A stretch of DNA of 55,234 bases from Lentisphaerae bacterium GWF2_49_21. Lineage in GTDB: Bacteria; Verrucomicrobiota; Lentisphaeria; Victivallales; GWF2-50-93. The notes beneath the pieces are model-generated. The model was not told the origin of the DNA. It made no database searches and saw only the letters and a program-made list of their open reading frames with translations. Within the stretch, counting starts at the first letter, position 1. Every line of letters begins with the position of its first letter. The stretch covers positions 1-55,234 of the forward strand of contig MHBH01000051.1 of NCBI GenBank assembly GCA_001804805.1, given 5' to 3'. The position numbers and the translations under genes were made by a program. Shown piece after piece: positions 17,964 to 26,386 of this stretch.

Positions 17964-17991
17964 ATTATAACATCATTCCAAAATTTTTCCA
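17964..17991 (-). promoter_or_regulatory. Candidate sigma70-type promoter for fabG
   Basis: A perfect TATAAT on the minus strand (17964-17969) has a weak TGGAAA at -35 with a 16-base spacer, about 50 bases before the fabG start. It would allow fabG-acpP expression now that fabD is no longer adjacent. Confidence 0.5.
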
Positions 17992-18040
17992 TAAGAAAAA
18001 TGAAAATTTCTAAAATTCCGCCGTCAGACCGTGACGCAAA

Positions 18041-20662
18041 ATGATGTCGTCCAACCATTCCGTCCTAGGAACAAGCACTTATACTTACGATGGACATGGA
18101 CGCCTTTTCTCTCAACTGGCGAACGTCAGAGGCGCCAACACATATCCGGCGAAATATTGCAGCAAAGCGAAAATCCCGTCGAATGACTGGGACTCCTACG
18201 ACCCCGTCGGCCGCATGAAGACACTCAGCGACGGCAACGGCTCAGCCACCACCTGGAACTATGATCCGCAGAGGGGATTCATGACTTCAAAAGCCTATGC
18301 AGACGGCAGCTCCATATCCTACACATATAATGCCGACGGCTCTGTCAGCACCCGCAACTGGGCACGGGGCATTGTAACCACCTACGCATACAATGCTGCT
18401 GGGGAACTTACAGGCGTAACCTATGGCGGTGCTGCTGCAAGCCCAGTTACCTTCACCCGTGACCTTTTCGGAAGGCCCACAACCATCACCGACGGCACAG
18501 GATCCAGGACGCTGTCCTACAACAATGATTTCACGATTTCTTCAGAAACCATTCCCAATATTGCCGGTCACAGTGTAAGTTACGGCTATGACAACCTTGG
18601 CAGGAGGAACGCCATGTCGTTGCAGAACGGGGGAACCGCATTGAATACAGCGAACTATACATATGATGGAATGTCCAGGCTGGCATCAGTCGGCAACGGC
18701 ACCAATACCGCCAGCTACACGAGGATCTCAGGTTCTTCGCTCCTGTCTACCACAACTATTGGCAATCTGACTACGACGAGGGCCTACGACAACCTCAACC
18801 GCCTTACAAGCATATCCTCCGTGTCGCCTGCGTCCACCATGTCCTATAGTTACGTCTATAATAACTCTGATCAAAGATCAAGAGTCAACTTGTCTGATGG
18901 CAGCTACTGGGTCTACAAGTACGACCAGTACGGGCAGGTCGTAGGCGCCCATAAATATAGTGCTGCCGGCGTGGCAGTGCCCGGACAGCAGTTCGACTAT
19001 GCGTTCGACACGATCGGCAACAGGAAGGTCGAGAAGAGGAACGGGAATGTGTTCGAATACAAGGCCAACGAGCTGAACCAGTATTCCCAAAGGACGGTGC
19101 CCGGGTCTGTGAACATCACGGGAAGCGCCGATGAGACTGCTGAAGTCCGTATCCAGAAGGCATCCGACAATATGATCTTCAAGCCTGACAGGCTGGGGAA
19201 GTATTACAGCAAGGGATTTGCACTGGACAACAGTGCTGCGCCTGTGGACGAGACCTTCAACATCTTCGCAGTGAAATACGATCCTGCACAGCAGAAGGAC
19301 ATCGTGGCGAAGCTGGTCGAGAGGATGTTCCTGGCGAAGACGCCGGAGGTTTTTAGCCATGACCCGGACGGCAACCTCACCAGTGACGGCAGATTCACCT
19401 ACACCTGGGACGGTGAGAATCGATTGGTTTCCATAGAGAGTAGGACAGGCGTCTCGCCTGTCTCCAAGGTCAAGCTTGATTTCTCCTACGACTACATGGG
19501 CAGGCGTGTTTCCAAGACGGTCTACAGCTGGGTGAACAACGCCTGGCAGGTAAGCAAGGCTGAAAAGTATGCCTACGACGGCTGGAACTGCATAGCCAAG
19601 TTCAACGCTTCAAATGCGCTTCAGGAAAGCTACTTGTGGGGCGAAGACTTGAGTGGAAGCTTACAAGGAGCGGGAGGAGTTGGTGGTCTGTTAGCCGTGT
19701 CCATCCCGTCCACATCGTCCACTTACGTGCCAGTCTATGACGGGAACGGGAATGTGATGGCTTATGTCGATGCTTCAAATGGCAACAAGGTCGCTGAATA
19801 CGAATATGACGCATTCGGCAGGACGATTGTGAAGGCTGGCGTGAAGGCGGATGATATGGCGTATAAATTCAGCACGAAGTATCTGGACAGCGAGACTGGC
19901 GACTACTACTACGGCTACAGGTACTACAATGCGGATACTGGGAGGTGGCTGGGGAGGGATCCGATTCAGGAACAGGGATTCCGTTTAAACCAATATATCA
20001 GAACACAAGACAATACATGCGACTCTTACATATTCATAAAAAACAATTCGATTTCATCCTATGATATTTTAGGTCTTCTTACATTTAGCGCTACACTTGT
20101 CTATCCAAAAACTGGATTGGCAAATGAAACAAAACTTGCGCCTGCTGCCGCATATGCAAAAGATTTATTTAAAAAATTTGGGATTGATTTTCAATTTACC
20201 TACAAAATGGTTCAAGATTCATACACTGAATATACTCCAGCGTGGGGTTGGGTTCCTTGGTGGACCTATTATGAAATGAAAGAAATTTCTGCGCCTTCAT
20301 ATGAGAATGGAGAGAAAACTATTGGCTATCTTTCAAGTAAATTAGCTATTTCCAATCCAGTTCTCTTTACAGATTTCTTCGGTTACCGAGCATATACATT
20401 CTATACGAAAGGTGTAATCATCTTATATGGCTTGGGAACTCCATCAAATGAAAAAACAGGGCAAATTATCGTACATGAACTTCTTGCTCACTATTACAGT
20501 GGTTACAAGCATTCTTTGGCCGATGATCCTGCATGGAAAGGATGGGAGCAATTTATTACTCAATCAGAAATGGAAAAGTGGGAAGAGAAAATATCTTGTC
20601 AGGTTGCCGAATGGATTAGGAAAAATGGTGGTAACCCAGATCCCAAATATATTGGTAAATAA
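18041..20662 (+). CDS. RHS-repeat protein with zincin-like C-terminal tip, N-terminally truncated
   Basis: Polymorphic-toxin type protein. Residues 1-630 are YD/RHS repeats (for example TYTYDGHGRL, SYGYDNLGRR, TWDGENRLVS), ending with the core boundary YYYGYRYYNADTGRWLGRDP. After DILGL (about 690) the sequence turns AT-rich and unrelated to the repeats, as expected for an exchangeable toxin tip. The tip carries IIVHELLAHYYSGYKHS (His 812): an H-E-x3-H arrangement after a hydrophobic strand that suggests a zinc peptidase, though it is not the standard HExxH. There is no signal peptide or N-terminal secretion domain and a stop lies two codons upstream, so the 5' part is probably lost. Activity and delivery route are unknown. 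Confidence 0.82.
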   Translation: MMSSNHSVLGTSTYTYDGHGRLFSQLANVRGANTYPAKYCSKAKIPSNDWDSYDPVGRMKTLSDGNGSATTWNYDPQRGFMTSKAYADGSSISYTYNADGSVSTRNWARGIVTTYAYNAAGELTGVTYGGAAASPVTFTRDLFGRPTTITDGTGSRTLSYNNDFTISSETIPNIAGHSVSYGYDNLGRRNAMSLQNGGTALNTANYTYDGMSRLASVGNGTNTASYTRISGSSLLSTTTIGNLTTTRAYDNLNRLTSISSVSPASTMSYSYVYNNSDQRSRVNLSDGSYWVYKYDQYGQVVGAHKYSAAGVAVPGQQFDYAFDTIGNRKVEKRNGNVFEYKANELNQYSQRTVPGSVNITGSADETAEVRIQKASDNMIFKPDRLGKYYSKGFALDNSAAPVDETFNIFAVKYDPAQQKDIVAKLVERMFLAKTPEVFSHDPDGNLTSDGRFTYTWDGENRLVSIESRTGVSPVSKVKLDFSYDYMGRRVSKTVYSWVNNAWQVSKAEKYAYDGWNCIAKFNASNALQESYLWGEDLSGSLQGAGGVGGLLAVSIPSTSSTYVPVYDGNGNVMAYVDASNGNKVAEYEYDAFGRTIVKAGVKADDMAYKFSTKYLDSETGDYYYGYRYYNADTGRWLGRDPIQEQGFRLNQYIRTQDNTCDSYIFIKNNSISSYDILGLLTFSATLVYPKTGLANETKLAPAAAYAKDLFKKFGIDFQFTYKMVQDSYTEYTPAWGWVPWWTYYEMKEISAPSYENGEKTIGYLSSKLAISNPVLFTDFFGYRAYTFYTKGVIILYGLGTPSNEKTGQIIVHELLAHYYSGYKHSLADDPAWKGWEQFITQSEMEKWEEKISCQVAEWIRKNGGNPDPKYIGK
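19440..19464 (+). repeat. GTAG-headed REP hairpin inside the RHS gene
   Basis: GTAG followed by GACAGGCG-tct-CGCCTGTC in frame with the RHS protein, encoding RTGVSPVS. The arms match one half of the REPIN at 50588-50639. Confidence 0.8.
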
Positions 20663-20732
20663 ATTCAAGCACTTCTATCATATGTTTAATCAACTAATAA
20701 GAGAATCTAAATAATAACGAGGTAAATTAGAC

Positions 20733-21374
20733 ATGAAAATAACAAAATGGAAAATATTTATCATAACTTGTTTTTCATTGATATTAGTGTTAGCCATAGT
20801 GCTAATAGCGTGGTATTTCCTTCTTGGACCAGATCAGGAAGAATACAAGGTTTATGATGCAATAATAAATACGATGGATGGTAGTGATTCTAATAAGATA
20901 TCCAAAGGCGTGACAACAAGTTGCTACTTAGTCCAATTCCTCAACCAAGACCCACAGAATTTCCAAAATCTATTACATTTGAAACCGTCTCTGGGAAAAG
21001 AAGATTCCCATATTGTTCAGAATGCTTGGCCTCAGCCCCCATGGCCTTCTGTCCCAGCAGGTGGACTGTTAGGTGGAATTGTAAAGAACAACTTTAAGTC
21101 TGATGTAACTATCATATCTCCAAATACGTTCAGTAAATTACTCAAGCAGGAAAATAACCTTGAGAACGCATGGAATAAGTTCTACGCTCTTTATCCAAAT
21201 ATACGAGGGCATATCCAGTTTTCTCGTGTGGCATTTCTGTCCAATCGTGAAGAAGCTATTGTTTACGTAATATGGCAAGGCGGCTCCATGGATGCATGGT
21301 CGGGCTATTTTTTGCTAAAGAAGTCAAATGGGAAATGGAAACGCTTGGAATTCCTATGTACAGGAACTGCATAA
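20733..21374 (+). CDS. Membrane-anchored protein, candidate immunity to the RHS tip
   Basis: Function not recognised with certainty. Residues about 6-30 form one membrane segment. The remaining 180 residues are soluble and contain NAWNKFYALYPNIRGHIQFS and VAFLSNREEAIVYV, ending in GYFLLKKSNGKWKRLEF, a pattern I associate with a widespread family of small hypothetical proteins. It starts 70 bases after the RHS gene on the same strand and shares the AT-rich composition of the toxin tip. Toxin genes of this type are normally followed by their immunity gene, so that role is the best inference. A periplasm-facing domain would fit protection from a protease-like tip. Confidence 0.55.
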   Translation: MKITKWKIFIITCFSLILVLAIVLIAWYFLLGPDQEEYKVYDAIINTMDGSDSNKISKGVTTSCYLVQFLNQDPQNFQNLLHLKPSLGKEDSHIVQNAWPQPPWPSVPAGGLLGGIVKNNFKSDVTIISPNTFSKLLKQENNLENAWNKFYALYPNIRGHIQFSRVAFLSNREEAIVYVIWQGGSMDAWSGYFLLKKSNGKWKRLEFLCTGTA

Positions 21375-22450
21375 ATAACGGAATTGGTGTACATGCTAAA
21401 TCCCCCGCCCTGAAGGTGTTCAGGCAGTTCAGCAGCCTCAAAATGATGTGAAAAAGTGAAGTTTTTTGGATTTTATCGGAGGCAGGATCCCGAGCGATAG
21501 GAATCCTCGGGATTTCACTTGGTCCAACTTGAGCTTTTGACACCATGAGCCTAACCCGGGCAGGGGCAAGTGAATGACAGATAAGATGATATGGCGGAAA
21601 TGACGGCTAATATAAGCCTTAGGATGAAAATAGATGGGGGTGAAAATGAATTTAAGGAAAACCCTCCCTCGCTCGCTGCCGCTCTCTCGGTCGGGGGATC
21701 TCCCTTCCGCCATGCGGCTCCAGGGAGGAAAGGCAGCTGCGGAAGAAGAGGCGGCAGCCTTCGCGGGAAAGTGCGTTTCGTTTCACCGCATAATCGCGGG
21801 GATTATGCGACGCGATGGCCGTCTTTGTGGGATGTCATCATCTCTGCTTTCGCACATCTGCCGCCATCCCAGTCGCCGTCCACTTTCCCGGTCAGTTCAC
21901 ATAAGCGTTATGTGATGCCGCCTTTAGAACCGTGCCCCTCCTCAATCCTCCCCAGGGAGGAACTCTCCCCTTGTGGATTCTCCCCTCTCAGTTGAGAGGG
22001 GATGAGATGCGCTTCGGCCACAGAGCCGAACGCTCGGAACGCCACGCCAAATCAGTCCAGCCGCTCTGACGAGCTCCCCCTGTCCTGTTTTGTCCTGGCA
22101 TAACCTCGTGTCGGGGCCTTCGCTCCAGCTCGCTCCTGTCGCGTCGATGAAATGCCATCTTCCTTGACAGTCGCTCGCGGGAGGGGAAAAGAGAAGAACG
22201 GTGGCACAGTTGCCCCCGAACCCCTACAATCGGGCGTTCCGCCGCCCGAACCCACGGGCAGGGATTATGGCCATCCCTGCACCCTGTAAGTAATGCCGTG
22301 GTCGTTGCAAGTTAAGTATTTAATATGCAATTAGTAATGAATAAATATAAAATATAGATGAGTGTGGGATAAGCATAAAAACTAGTGATAAATTGAAAAT
22401 AAGCCTTTTTGGGATATGTTCTTTCAGACAAGAAAGAGGACAGGAATCCC
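21375..22450. other. Gene-poor stretch between RHS module and RAYT
   Basis: About 1.1 kb without a convincing gene. Open frames at 21591-21995 and on the other strand have low-complexity Ser/Pro/Arg-rich translations, no ribosome site and no recognisable fold. Composition swings from GC-rich with CTC/CGG runs (21660-22270) to AT-rich (22310-22400), suggesting remnant or imported DNA. Confidence 0.6.
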
Positions 22451-23230
22451 ATGAAAAGAGGCAGGATAAGAATCAACGAGGGGCGTTGTTATCACGTGAC
22501 GCACCGGTGTCAGGAGCGCAGGTTTCTTTTCCGGTTCGAGATTGACAGGAAGAGCTACGTCGACAGGCTGATGGAGGCGAAAAAGCTGTATGTGGTTGAT
22601 GTGCTCGACTACATGATAACTTCCAACCATGTCCATCTGCTTTTCTATGCTGACAGAGGCGAAGCTGTATCAGATGCGATGCATTTCATCCAAGGGGCGT
22701 CCGCGCGAGACTACAACCGCAGGAAGGAGAGGGAAGGGGCCTTCTGGTGCGGGCGTTTCCGGCCGACGCTGATTCAGGAAGGCGTGCATCTGGGCCGCTG
22801 CATCATCTACATTGCCATGAACATGGTCAGGGCGGGCCAGGTGGATCATCCCGGAGGATGGAAGAGCTGCGGATATCACGAGCTGGCTGGATTTCGCGAA
22901 CGGGGTCTCATCGTCAACCGTGAAAGGCTGCTTTCATGTCTTGGACACATTGGTGATGCCGGGGGATTTGAGGAATGGTACCAGAAGACCATAGAGGAGA
23001 AGTTAAGAGACGGCGAATTTTCCAGACAGTCAATCTGGACGGAATCTTCTGCAATTGGCGATCTTGAATGGATAGGATCCCTTGCAAGGCGATATGGGAT
23101 AGGTAAGAAGGAGATACTTGAAATGAATAAAGGCTCCTCCAAGGTGATTGGTGTCCGGGAGGAACGCGCCAGCTATGGTCTGAAACTTTCAGATAGAACA
23201 AGGGCAGATTTTGCATTTGGAAAGATATGA
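22451..23230 (+). CDS. REP-associated tyrosine transposase (RAYT, Y1/IS200-like)
   Basis: HUH-type single-strand nuclease thought to process and spread REP hairpins. The HUH pair is in SNHVHLLFY (His about 60 and 62) and the single catalytic Tyr is in ASARDYNRRK (about 88). The N-terminus GRCYHVTHRCQERRFLF and the segment FWCGRFRPTLIQ are typical for the family. A C-terminal part (LARRYGIGKKEILEMN) looks like a helical DNA-binding domain. The ATG at 22451 has AGGA upstream, and an earlier frame start at 22409 lacks conserved sequence. RAYTs usually occur once per genome next to the REPs they mobilise, and this window is rich in GTAG- and GGAG-headed hairpins. It shares the fab-cluster interruption with the RHS gene. 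Confidence 0.88.
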   Translation: MKRGRIRINEGRCYHVTHRCQERRFLFRFEIDRKSYVDRLMEAKKLYVVDVLDYMITSNHVHLLFYADRGEAVSDAMHFIQGASARDYNRRKEREGAFWCGRFRPTLIQEGVHLGRCIIYIAMNMVRAGQVDHPGGWKSCGYHELAGFRERGLIVNRERLLSCLGHIGDAGGFEEWYQKTIEEKLRDGEFSRQSIWTESSAIGDLEWIGSLARRYGIGKKEILEMNKGSSKVIGVREERASYGLKLSDRTRADFAFGKI

Positions 23231-23269
23231 AGCTGGTTAGTTTATAAATATTCTATTTTAATTAAAGCG

Positions 23270-24181
23270 TCAGACGAAATTCTTTACGCTGTCCATGCTG
23301 TTGATATTATAGGTTGCGACATTCGCATTGATCCTCTTGGCAAGTCCTGTCAGGACATTGCCCGGCCCGAACTCGATTACGGTATCGGCGCCTGTGGAAA
23401 GGATCGCCTTTACGCATTCCTCCCATTTCACGCTTCCTGCCACCTGGCTTACGAGATTGCTGCGGATTTCACAGACGCTCTTCACGCAGGTCCCGACATA
23501 ATTCTGGGCGACCGGTATCATCGGATCCTTCATCGGAATTCCTTCAAGGACGGGCTTGAGAGCCTCTCCTGCGTCCTTCATCATCCTTGAATGATATGCT
23601 CCAGCGACCTTGAGAGGAATGACTTTCTTGAAACCTTTTTCCTTGAAAACAGAAACCGCCTTTGTGACTTTTTCTTCAGAACCGCTTACAACAACCTGTC
23701 CGGGACAATTCAAATTGGCAACATCAATGTCGCATTCCTGGCAGATCTGCCTGATGACTGAGGGATCTCCTCCGAGGATTGTCGCCATTCCTCCTTTTGC
23801 CTTCTTGCAGCACTCGTCCATGAGTTCGGCGCGTTTTGCCACAAGACGGAGTCCGTCGGCGAAGCTGAAAGCTCCAGCAGAATAAAGGGCTGCGAATTCA
23901 CCGAGGCTCAATCCAGCCGATGCCAGAGCCTTTATCTCCGGCTTCTTTTCTGAGAAGGCCGCAAGACAGGCTGAACTCATAGTATATATGGAAGGCTGGC
24001 AGTATCTGCTTTCGGTAAGCTTGGCTTCAGGCCCGTTGAAGCATAGATCGGAAACGGACCATCCGAGAATTGAATCGGCCTCCTTGAAAACCGCTGCCGC
24101 CGCAGGACTCTGTTCAAAAAGATCTTTTCCCATTCCGACCGCCTGCGCGCCCTGTCCAGAAAAAACAAATACTGGTTTCAT
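23270..24181 (-). CDS. fabD: Malonyl-CoA:ACP transacylase
   Basis: Loads malonate onto acyl carrier protein for fatty-acid synthesis. The start FVFSGQGAQAVGMGKDL is diagnostic. The nucleophile Ser is in GLSLGEFAAL, with Leu where many bacteria have His (GHSLGE), a known variant. The catalytic His is in GAYHSRMM and the later block is IEFGPGNVL. Length of 303 is normal. On this strand it should lead fabG-acpP-fabF, but those genes lie 5.3 kb further on behind an RHS/RAYT region of opposite orientation. Confidence 0.95.
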   Translation of the reverse strand: MKPVFVFSGQGAQAVGMGKDLFEQSPAAAAVFKEADSILGWSVSDLCFNGPEAKLTESRYCQPSIYTMSSACLAAFSEKKPEIKALASAGLSLGEFAALYSAGAFSFADGLRLVAKRAELMDECCKKAKGGMATILGGDPSVIRQICQECDIDVANLNCPGQVVVSGSEEKVTKAVSVFKEKGFKKVIPLKVAGAYHSRMMKDAGEALKPVLEGIPMKDPMIPVAQNYVGTCVKSVCEIRSNLVSQVAGSVKWEECVKAILSTGADTVIEFGPGNVLTGLAKRINANVATYNINSMDSVKNFV

Positions 24182-24208
24182 AGTGTTCTTCTTAGTTAAT
24201 GATTGAAA

Positions 24209-24270
24209 GTAAGGCAGGCTTTCAGCCTGTTATCTTATCGAAAAAACAACGGGCTAAAAGCCCGCCCTAC
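24209..24270. repeat. REPIN, GTAG-type, upstream of fabD
   Basis: Two facing hairpins: GTAAGGCAGGCT-ttc-AGCCTGT and GGGCT-aaa-AGCCC ending GCCCTAC. The outer ends GTA(A)GG and CCCTAC face each other as in REPINs. It sits in the leader or promoter region of fabD. Confidence 0.75.
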
Positions 24271-24325
24271 CAGACAAAGGGCGTTACAAATACATCAATA
24301 CTTTTAAAAATCAAATCCTGAAGAA

Positions 24326-24347
24326 CAGCTCTTGCGAGCTTAACTAC
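24326..24347 (-). repeat. GTAGT-type REP hairpin
   Basis: Minus strand GTAGTTAAGCTC-gcaa-GAGCT. The same plan recurs at 45268-45289, with related paired forms at 33802-33873 and 48277-48341. Confidence 0.65.
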
Positions 24348-24421
24348 GAACATATTGCAAATTGAGAAATTTAGAAAATAGCTTGTAGTAATTTTATTCT
24401 TTGGAAAAAGAATAAAATCTA

Positions 24422-24450
24422 TTGACATCCAGAGGCTTTTTTGATAGAAT
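24422..24450 (+). promoter_or_regulatory. Sigma70-type promoter of candidate small RNA
   Basis: TTGACA (24422-24427), 17-base spacer, TAGAAT (24445-24450). It is the best-scoring promoter by eye in the window and points away from fabD toward a structured non-coding stretch. Confidence 0.75.
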
Positions 24451-24456
24451 TACAGT

Positions 24457-24609
24457 TGGAGACAGGGATAAGGCTTAGAGAATGCAGAGACTGAATCCGG
24501 CCAGTCCCCGACCTCCGGAGTCATCCACATGGTTCGAATGTCGGAATTCAGTCTCTGCTTCATATAGCGCCGGTTGGTTTTTACAGTTTACCATCCGGCG
24601 TTTTCTTTT
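24457..24609 (+). ncRNA. Candidate structured small RNA, about 150 nt
   Basis: The promoter at 24422-24450 would start a transcript near 24457. Its centre is closed by a perfect 13-base stem, GCAGAGACTGAAT (24484-24496) with ATTCAGTCTCTGC (24546-24558). Inside are smaller pairings around CTCCGGAG and ACAT/ATGT. It ends in a terminator at 24568-24609. A short frame from an ATG at 24482 has no ribosome site and no recognisable sequence. The word GGCCAGTCCCC is shared with 6S RNA, but the molecule is too short and lacks the 6S outline, so no known RNA class is assigned. Confidence 0.6.
24568..24609 (+). terminator. Terminator of candidate small RNA
   Basis: CGCCGG and CCGGCG enclose a 21-base loop and are followed by TTTTCTTTT. 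The T-run exists only on the plus strand. The stem overlaps the last codons of the convergent esterase gene. Confidence 0.7.
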
Positions 24610-25394
24610 ATTGATCCGATAATGCTCAGGAGCTTGTTTTCCACACATGGGATGAATTGTCTCTTTGAAGGATCTCTTTTGTCTGTCCTCGGGATCCACA
24701 TTCCATGGAACTCATCGTTCCCGTCAAACAGGAACAATTCTAATTCTACTCCTAGTTTGCGGCATTTGCAGATCAAATCCTCGGAATGGCGTGTGTGGAC
24801 AAGTCTGTCATTCGAGCTATGCAGGCAGATAGTCCGTGGAGATGATTTCCTGATGAAATTCATTGGCGCTGCATTGGACCAGTCCTTCACGCCGATCTTC
24901 CTCCTGCCGAAGAACCTGTAAATTAGAGGATCAGGATTCTTCTTCGATGCGAAGTGTGACTTTACATCGGTCGGACCTGCGATGGAAATTATGCATGAAA
25001 CCTTTTCCGGAGGAAGGCGCAATCCCGTCATTAACGCAAGATGCCCGCCGGCAGAAGCTCCGGCAACGACTATGGGACTGTCTATGATCCGTTTATCCAG
25101 CATTGGAATCTTTTCTATCAGGAATTCCGCCGCCCTGAGGCAGTCGTCCCCGCAGGCCGGCCAGGGGGCGTCGTCAAGAAGACGGTAATTTATCATAAAG
25201 GCTGCGAATCCTTTCAGCGCGAAAAGTTTTCCAAGGGGATAAAGGCCGTATTTGTCCATTGCGTTCCATCCTCCTCCATGGATCACAAGCGCGACGGGGA
25301 TCTGCGAATTTCGCGGATTGTCAGGAAGAAGAAGATCTCCCGTCCCCCTCCATCCGTTTTCAGGTGCGTAGGAAATGTCTTTTATCAGTCTCAT
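24588..25394 (-). CDS. Alpha/beta hydrolase, BD-FAE/hormone-sensitive-lipase-like esterase
   Basis: Serine esterase expected to cleave ester groups from sugars or plant-derived glycosides. The oxyanion motif HGGGW comes early, the nucleophile elbow is GASAGGH, and the acid and base of the triad are probably Asp in SSNDRLVH and His in EFHGMW. Length of 268 fits the family. No signal peptide, so cytoplasmic. It is the last gene of a minus-strand row after a URO-D-family gene, whose stop region overlaps its first possible start (25409). The ATG at 25394 has GGGAG upstream and is preferred. Confidence 0.82.
   Translation of the reverse strand: MRLIKDISYAPENGWRGTGDLLLPDNPRNSQIPVALVIHGGGWNAMDKYGLYPLGKLFALKGFAAFMINYRLLDDAPWPACGDDCLRAAEFLIEKIPMLDKRIIDSPIVVAGASAGGHLALMTGLRLPPEKVSCIISIAGPTDVKSHFASKKNPDPLIYRFFGRRKIGVKDWSNAAPMNFIRKSSPRTICLHSSNDRLVHTRHSEDLICKCRKLGVELELFLFDGNDEFHGMWIPRTDKRDPSKRQFIPCVENKLLSIIGSIKENAGW
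25304..25314. repeat. GCGAANTTCGC palindrome, copy 3
   Basis: Central T. It lies within the esterase gene, in codons for Pro-Arg-Asn-Ser-Gln, a different reading from the other coding copies. Confidence 0.7.
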
Positions 25395-25399
25395 GATTT

Positions 25400-26368
25400 T
25401 TACTCCCATGCTGATTGAATCATTGCAAGATAATTTTCCGGAACAACGGAATCTATGATAGAATGGCTTGAACAGACGACATATGAATTGTCGTCAGACA
25501 GGCTATCAATGTGCTTCTTAGTATCCACCATGATCTCCTCTTTTGTGCCGAAGGAAAGGAGATTTATGTCTATGTTTCCGACTAATGCGAACTCAGGATA
25601 GTCGCGGTGGATCTGATATATGTTATTTACGTTTGGCTGCATAGGATGTATGGCGTCAATTTCCCATTTCCTGAAATATGGAAGAACATCAGCCATCGGT
25701 CCGCAGCAATGGCACATGACTGGCCGCCCCGTCGCCTTTGCCGCAGTTATGATCTTTTCGTGTCTTTCTGCCCATAGATCTCCAAGACGGTCAGGACCGA
25801 TGAATCCAGTAACATCGTCGCCTATATACAGGAAATGAAATGGAAGGTCTTTAATTTTGTTTATGGCGTTCAACGTATATTCCGTGTAAAAATCAAGAAG
25901 ACTTTCCACAAGTTCAGGCTGTTCGAAGATCATTATCATGAAAGATTCAATTGATATAGGACCCGCAGCGACATATGAGGCAGTAAGCGGTCCGCTTAGA
26001 CATGGGCAAACGCCGATTTTCGTGCCTTTAACGATCTTCAGATACGATTCAAGTTTGGATTTTACATCGGGATAGGCTACTGACTTCTTGATCCTATCAA
26101 AATCTTCATTGCTGCAGATGGAAGCTTTTTCAAGATGGAACTGGATTGGACATGGGATTGCATCCTGTCCGATCCTATTCACAACCTCTACGGAACTTTC
26201 AGGGGAAAGCTGCCACAATCCCTGATCAGTCTGAGTTCCAAGAATGTGGGATATGCCCCTTCCATTGATTGTGATTTCAAAATTCGGGACACGGTCCGCC
26301 TCCCTGTGTGCGAATGCCGCAAGAAGCCGGTTTATATCTGGAATCTTTACACTGTCATTCGCTGGCAT
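25400..26368 (-). CDS. Uroporphyrinogen-decarboxylase-family protein (methyltransferase-like)
   Basis: TIM-barrel protein of the URO-D superfamily, 322 residues. It resembles the MtaA/CmuA methyltransferase branch and sugar-locus relatives rather than HemE. Visible blocks are the start RLLAAFAHREADRVPNFE, IGVCPCLSGPLTASYVA, YIGDDVTGFIGPDRLGDLW and VMCHCCGPMADVLPYF, the last with a His-Cys-Cys that could bind zinc as in corrinoid-linked methyltransferases. HemE's N-terminal arginine motif is absent. Its place between an unrecognised 812-residue protein and an esterase, behind an IclR gene, suggests a catabolic role. The ATG at 26368 follows AAAGGG. Confidence 0.78.
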   Translation of the reverse strand: MPANDSVKIPDINRLLAAFAHREADRVPNFEITINGRGISHILGTQTDQGLWQLSPESSVEVVNRIGQDAIPCPIQFHLEKASICSNEDFDRIKKSVAYPDVKSKLESYLKIVKGTKIGVCPCLSGPLTASYVAAGPISIESFMIMIFEQPELVESLLDFYTEYTLNAINKIKDLPFHFLYIGDDVTGFIGPDRLGDLWAERHEKIITAAKATGRPVMCHCCGPMADVLPYFRKWEIDAIHPMQPNVNNIYQIHRDYPEFALVGNIDINLLSFGTKEEIMVDTKKHIDSLSDDNSYVVCSSHSIIDSVVPENYLAMIQSAWE

Positions 26369-26386
26369 GAAGATCCCTTTCAATTT

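Noticed and set aside
21591-21995. 134-residue open frame downstream of the RHS module
   Set aside because: Low-complexity translation, no ribosome site, no fold, and composition that follows the GC-rich remnant DNA around it.
24527-24545. GGTTCGAAT resembling a tRNA or tmRNA T-loop inside the candidate small RNA
   Set aside because: The bases on either side do not form a five-pair T-stem and there is no acceptor stem, so neither a tRNA nor a tmRNA is supported.
24457-24609. 6S RNA identity for the candidate small RNA
   Set aside because: It shares GGCCAGTCCCC, but it is shorter than 6S RNA and I could not draw the long stem with a central open bubble.
25400-26368. HemE (heme biosynthesis) assignment for the URO-D protein
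   Set aside because: The HemE N-terminal arginine motif is missing, a Cys/His cluster of the methyltransferase branch is present and the neighbours are sugar genes.
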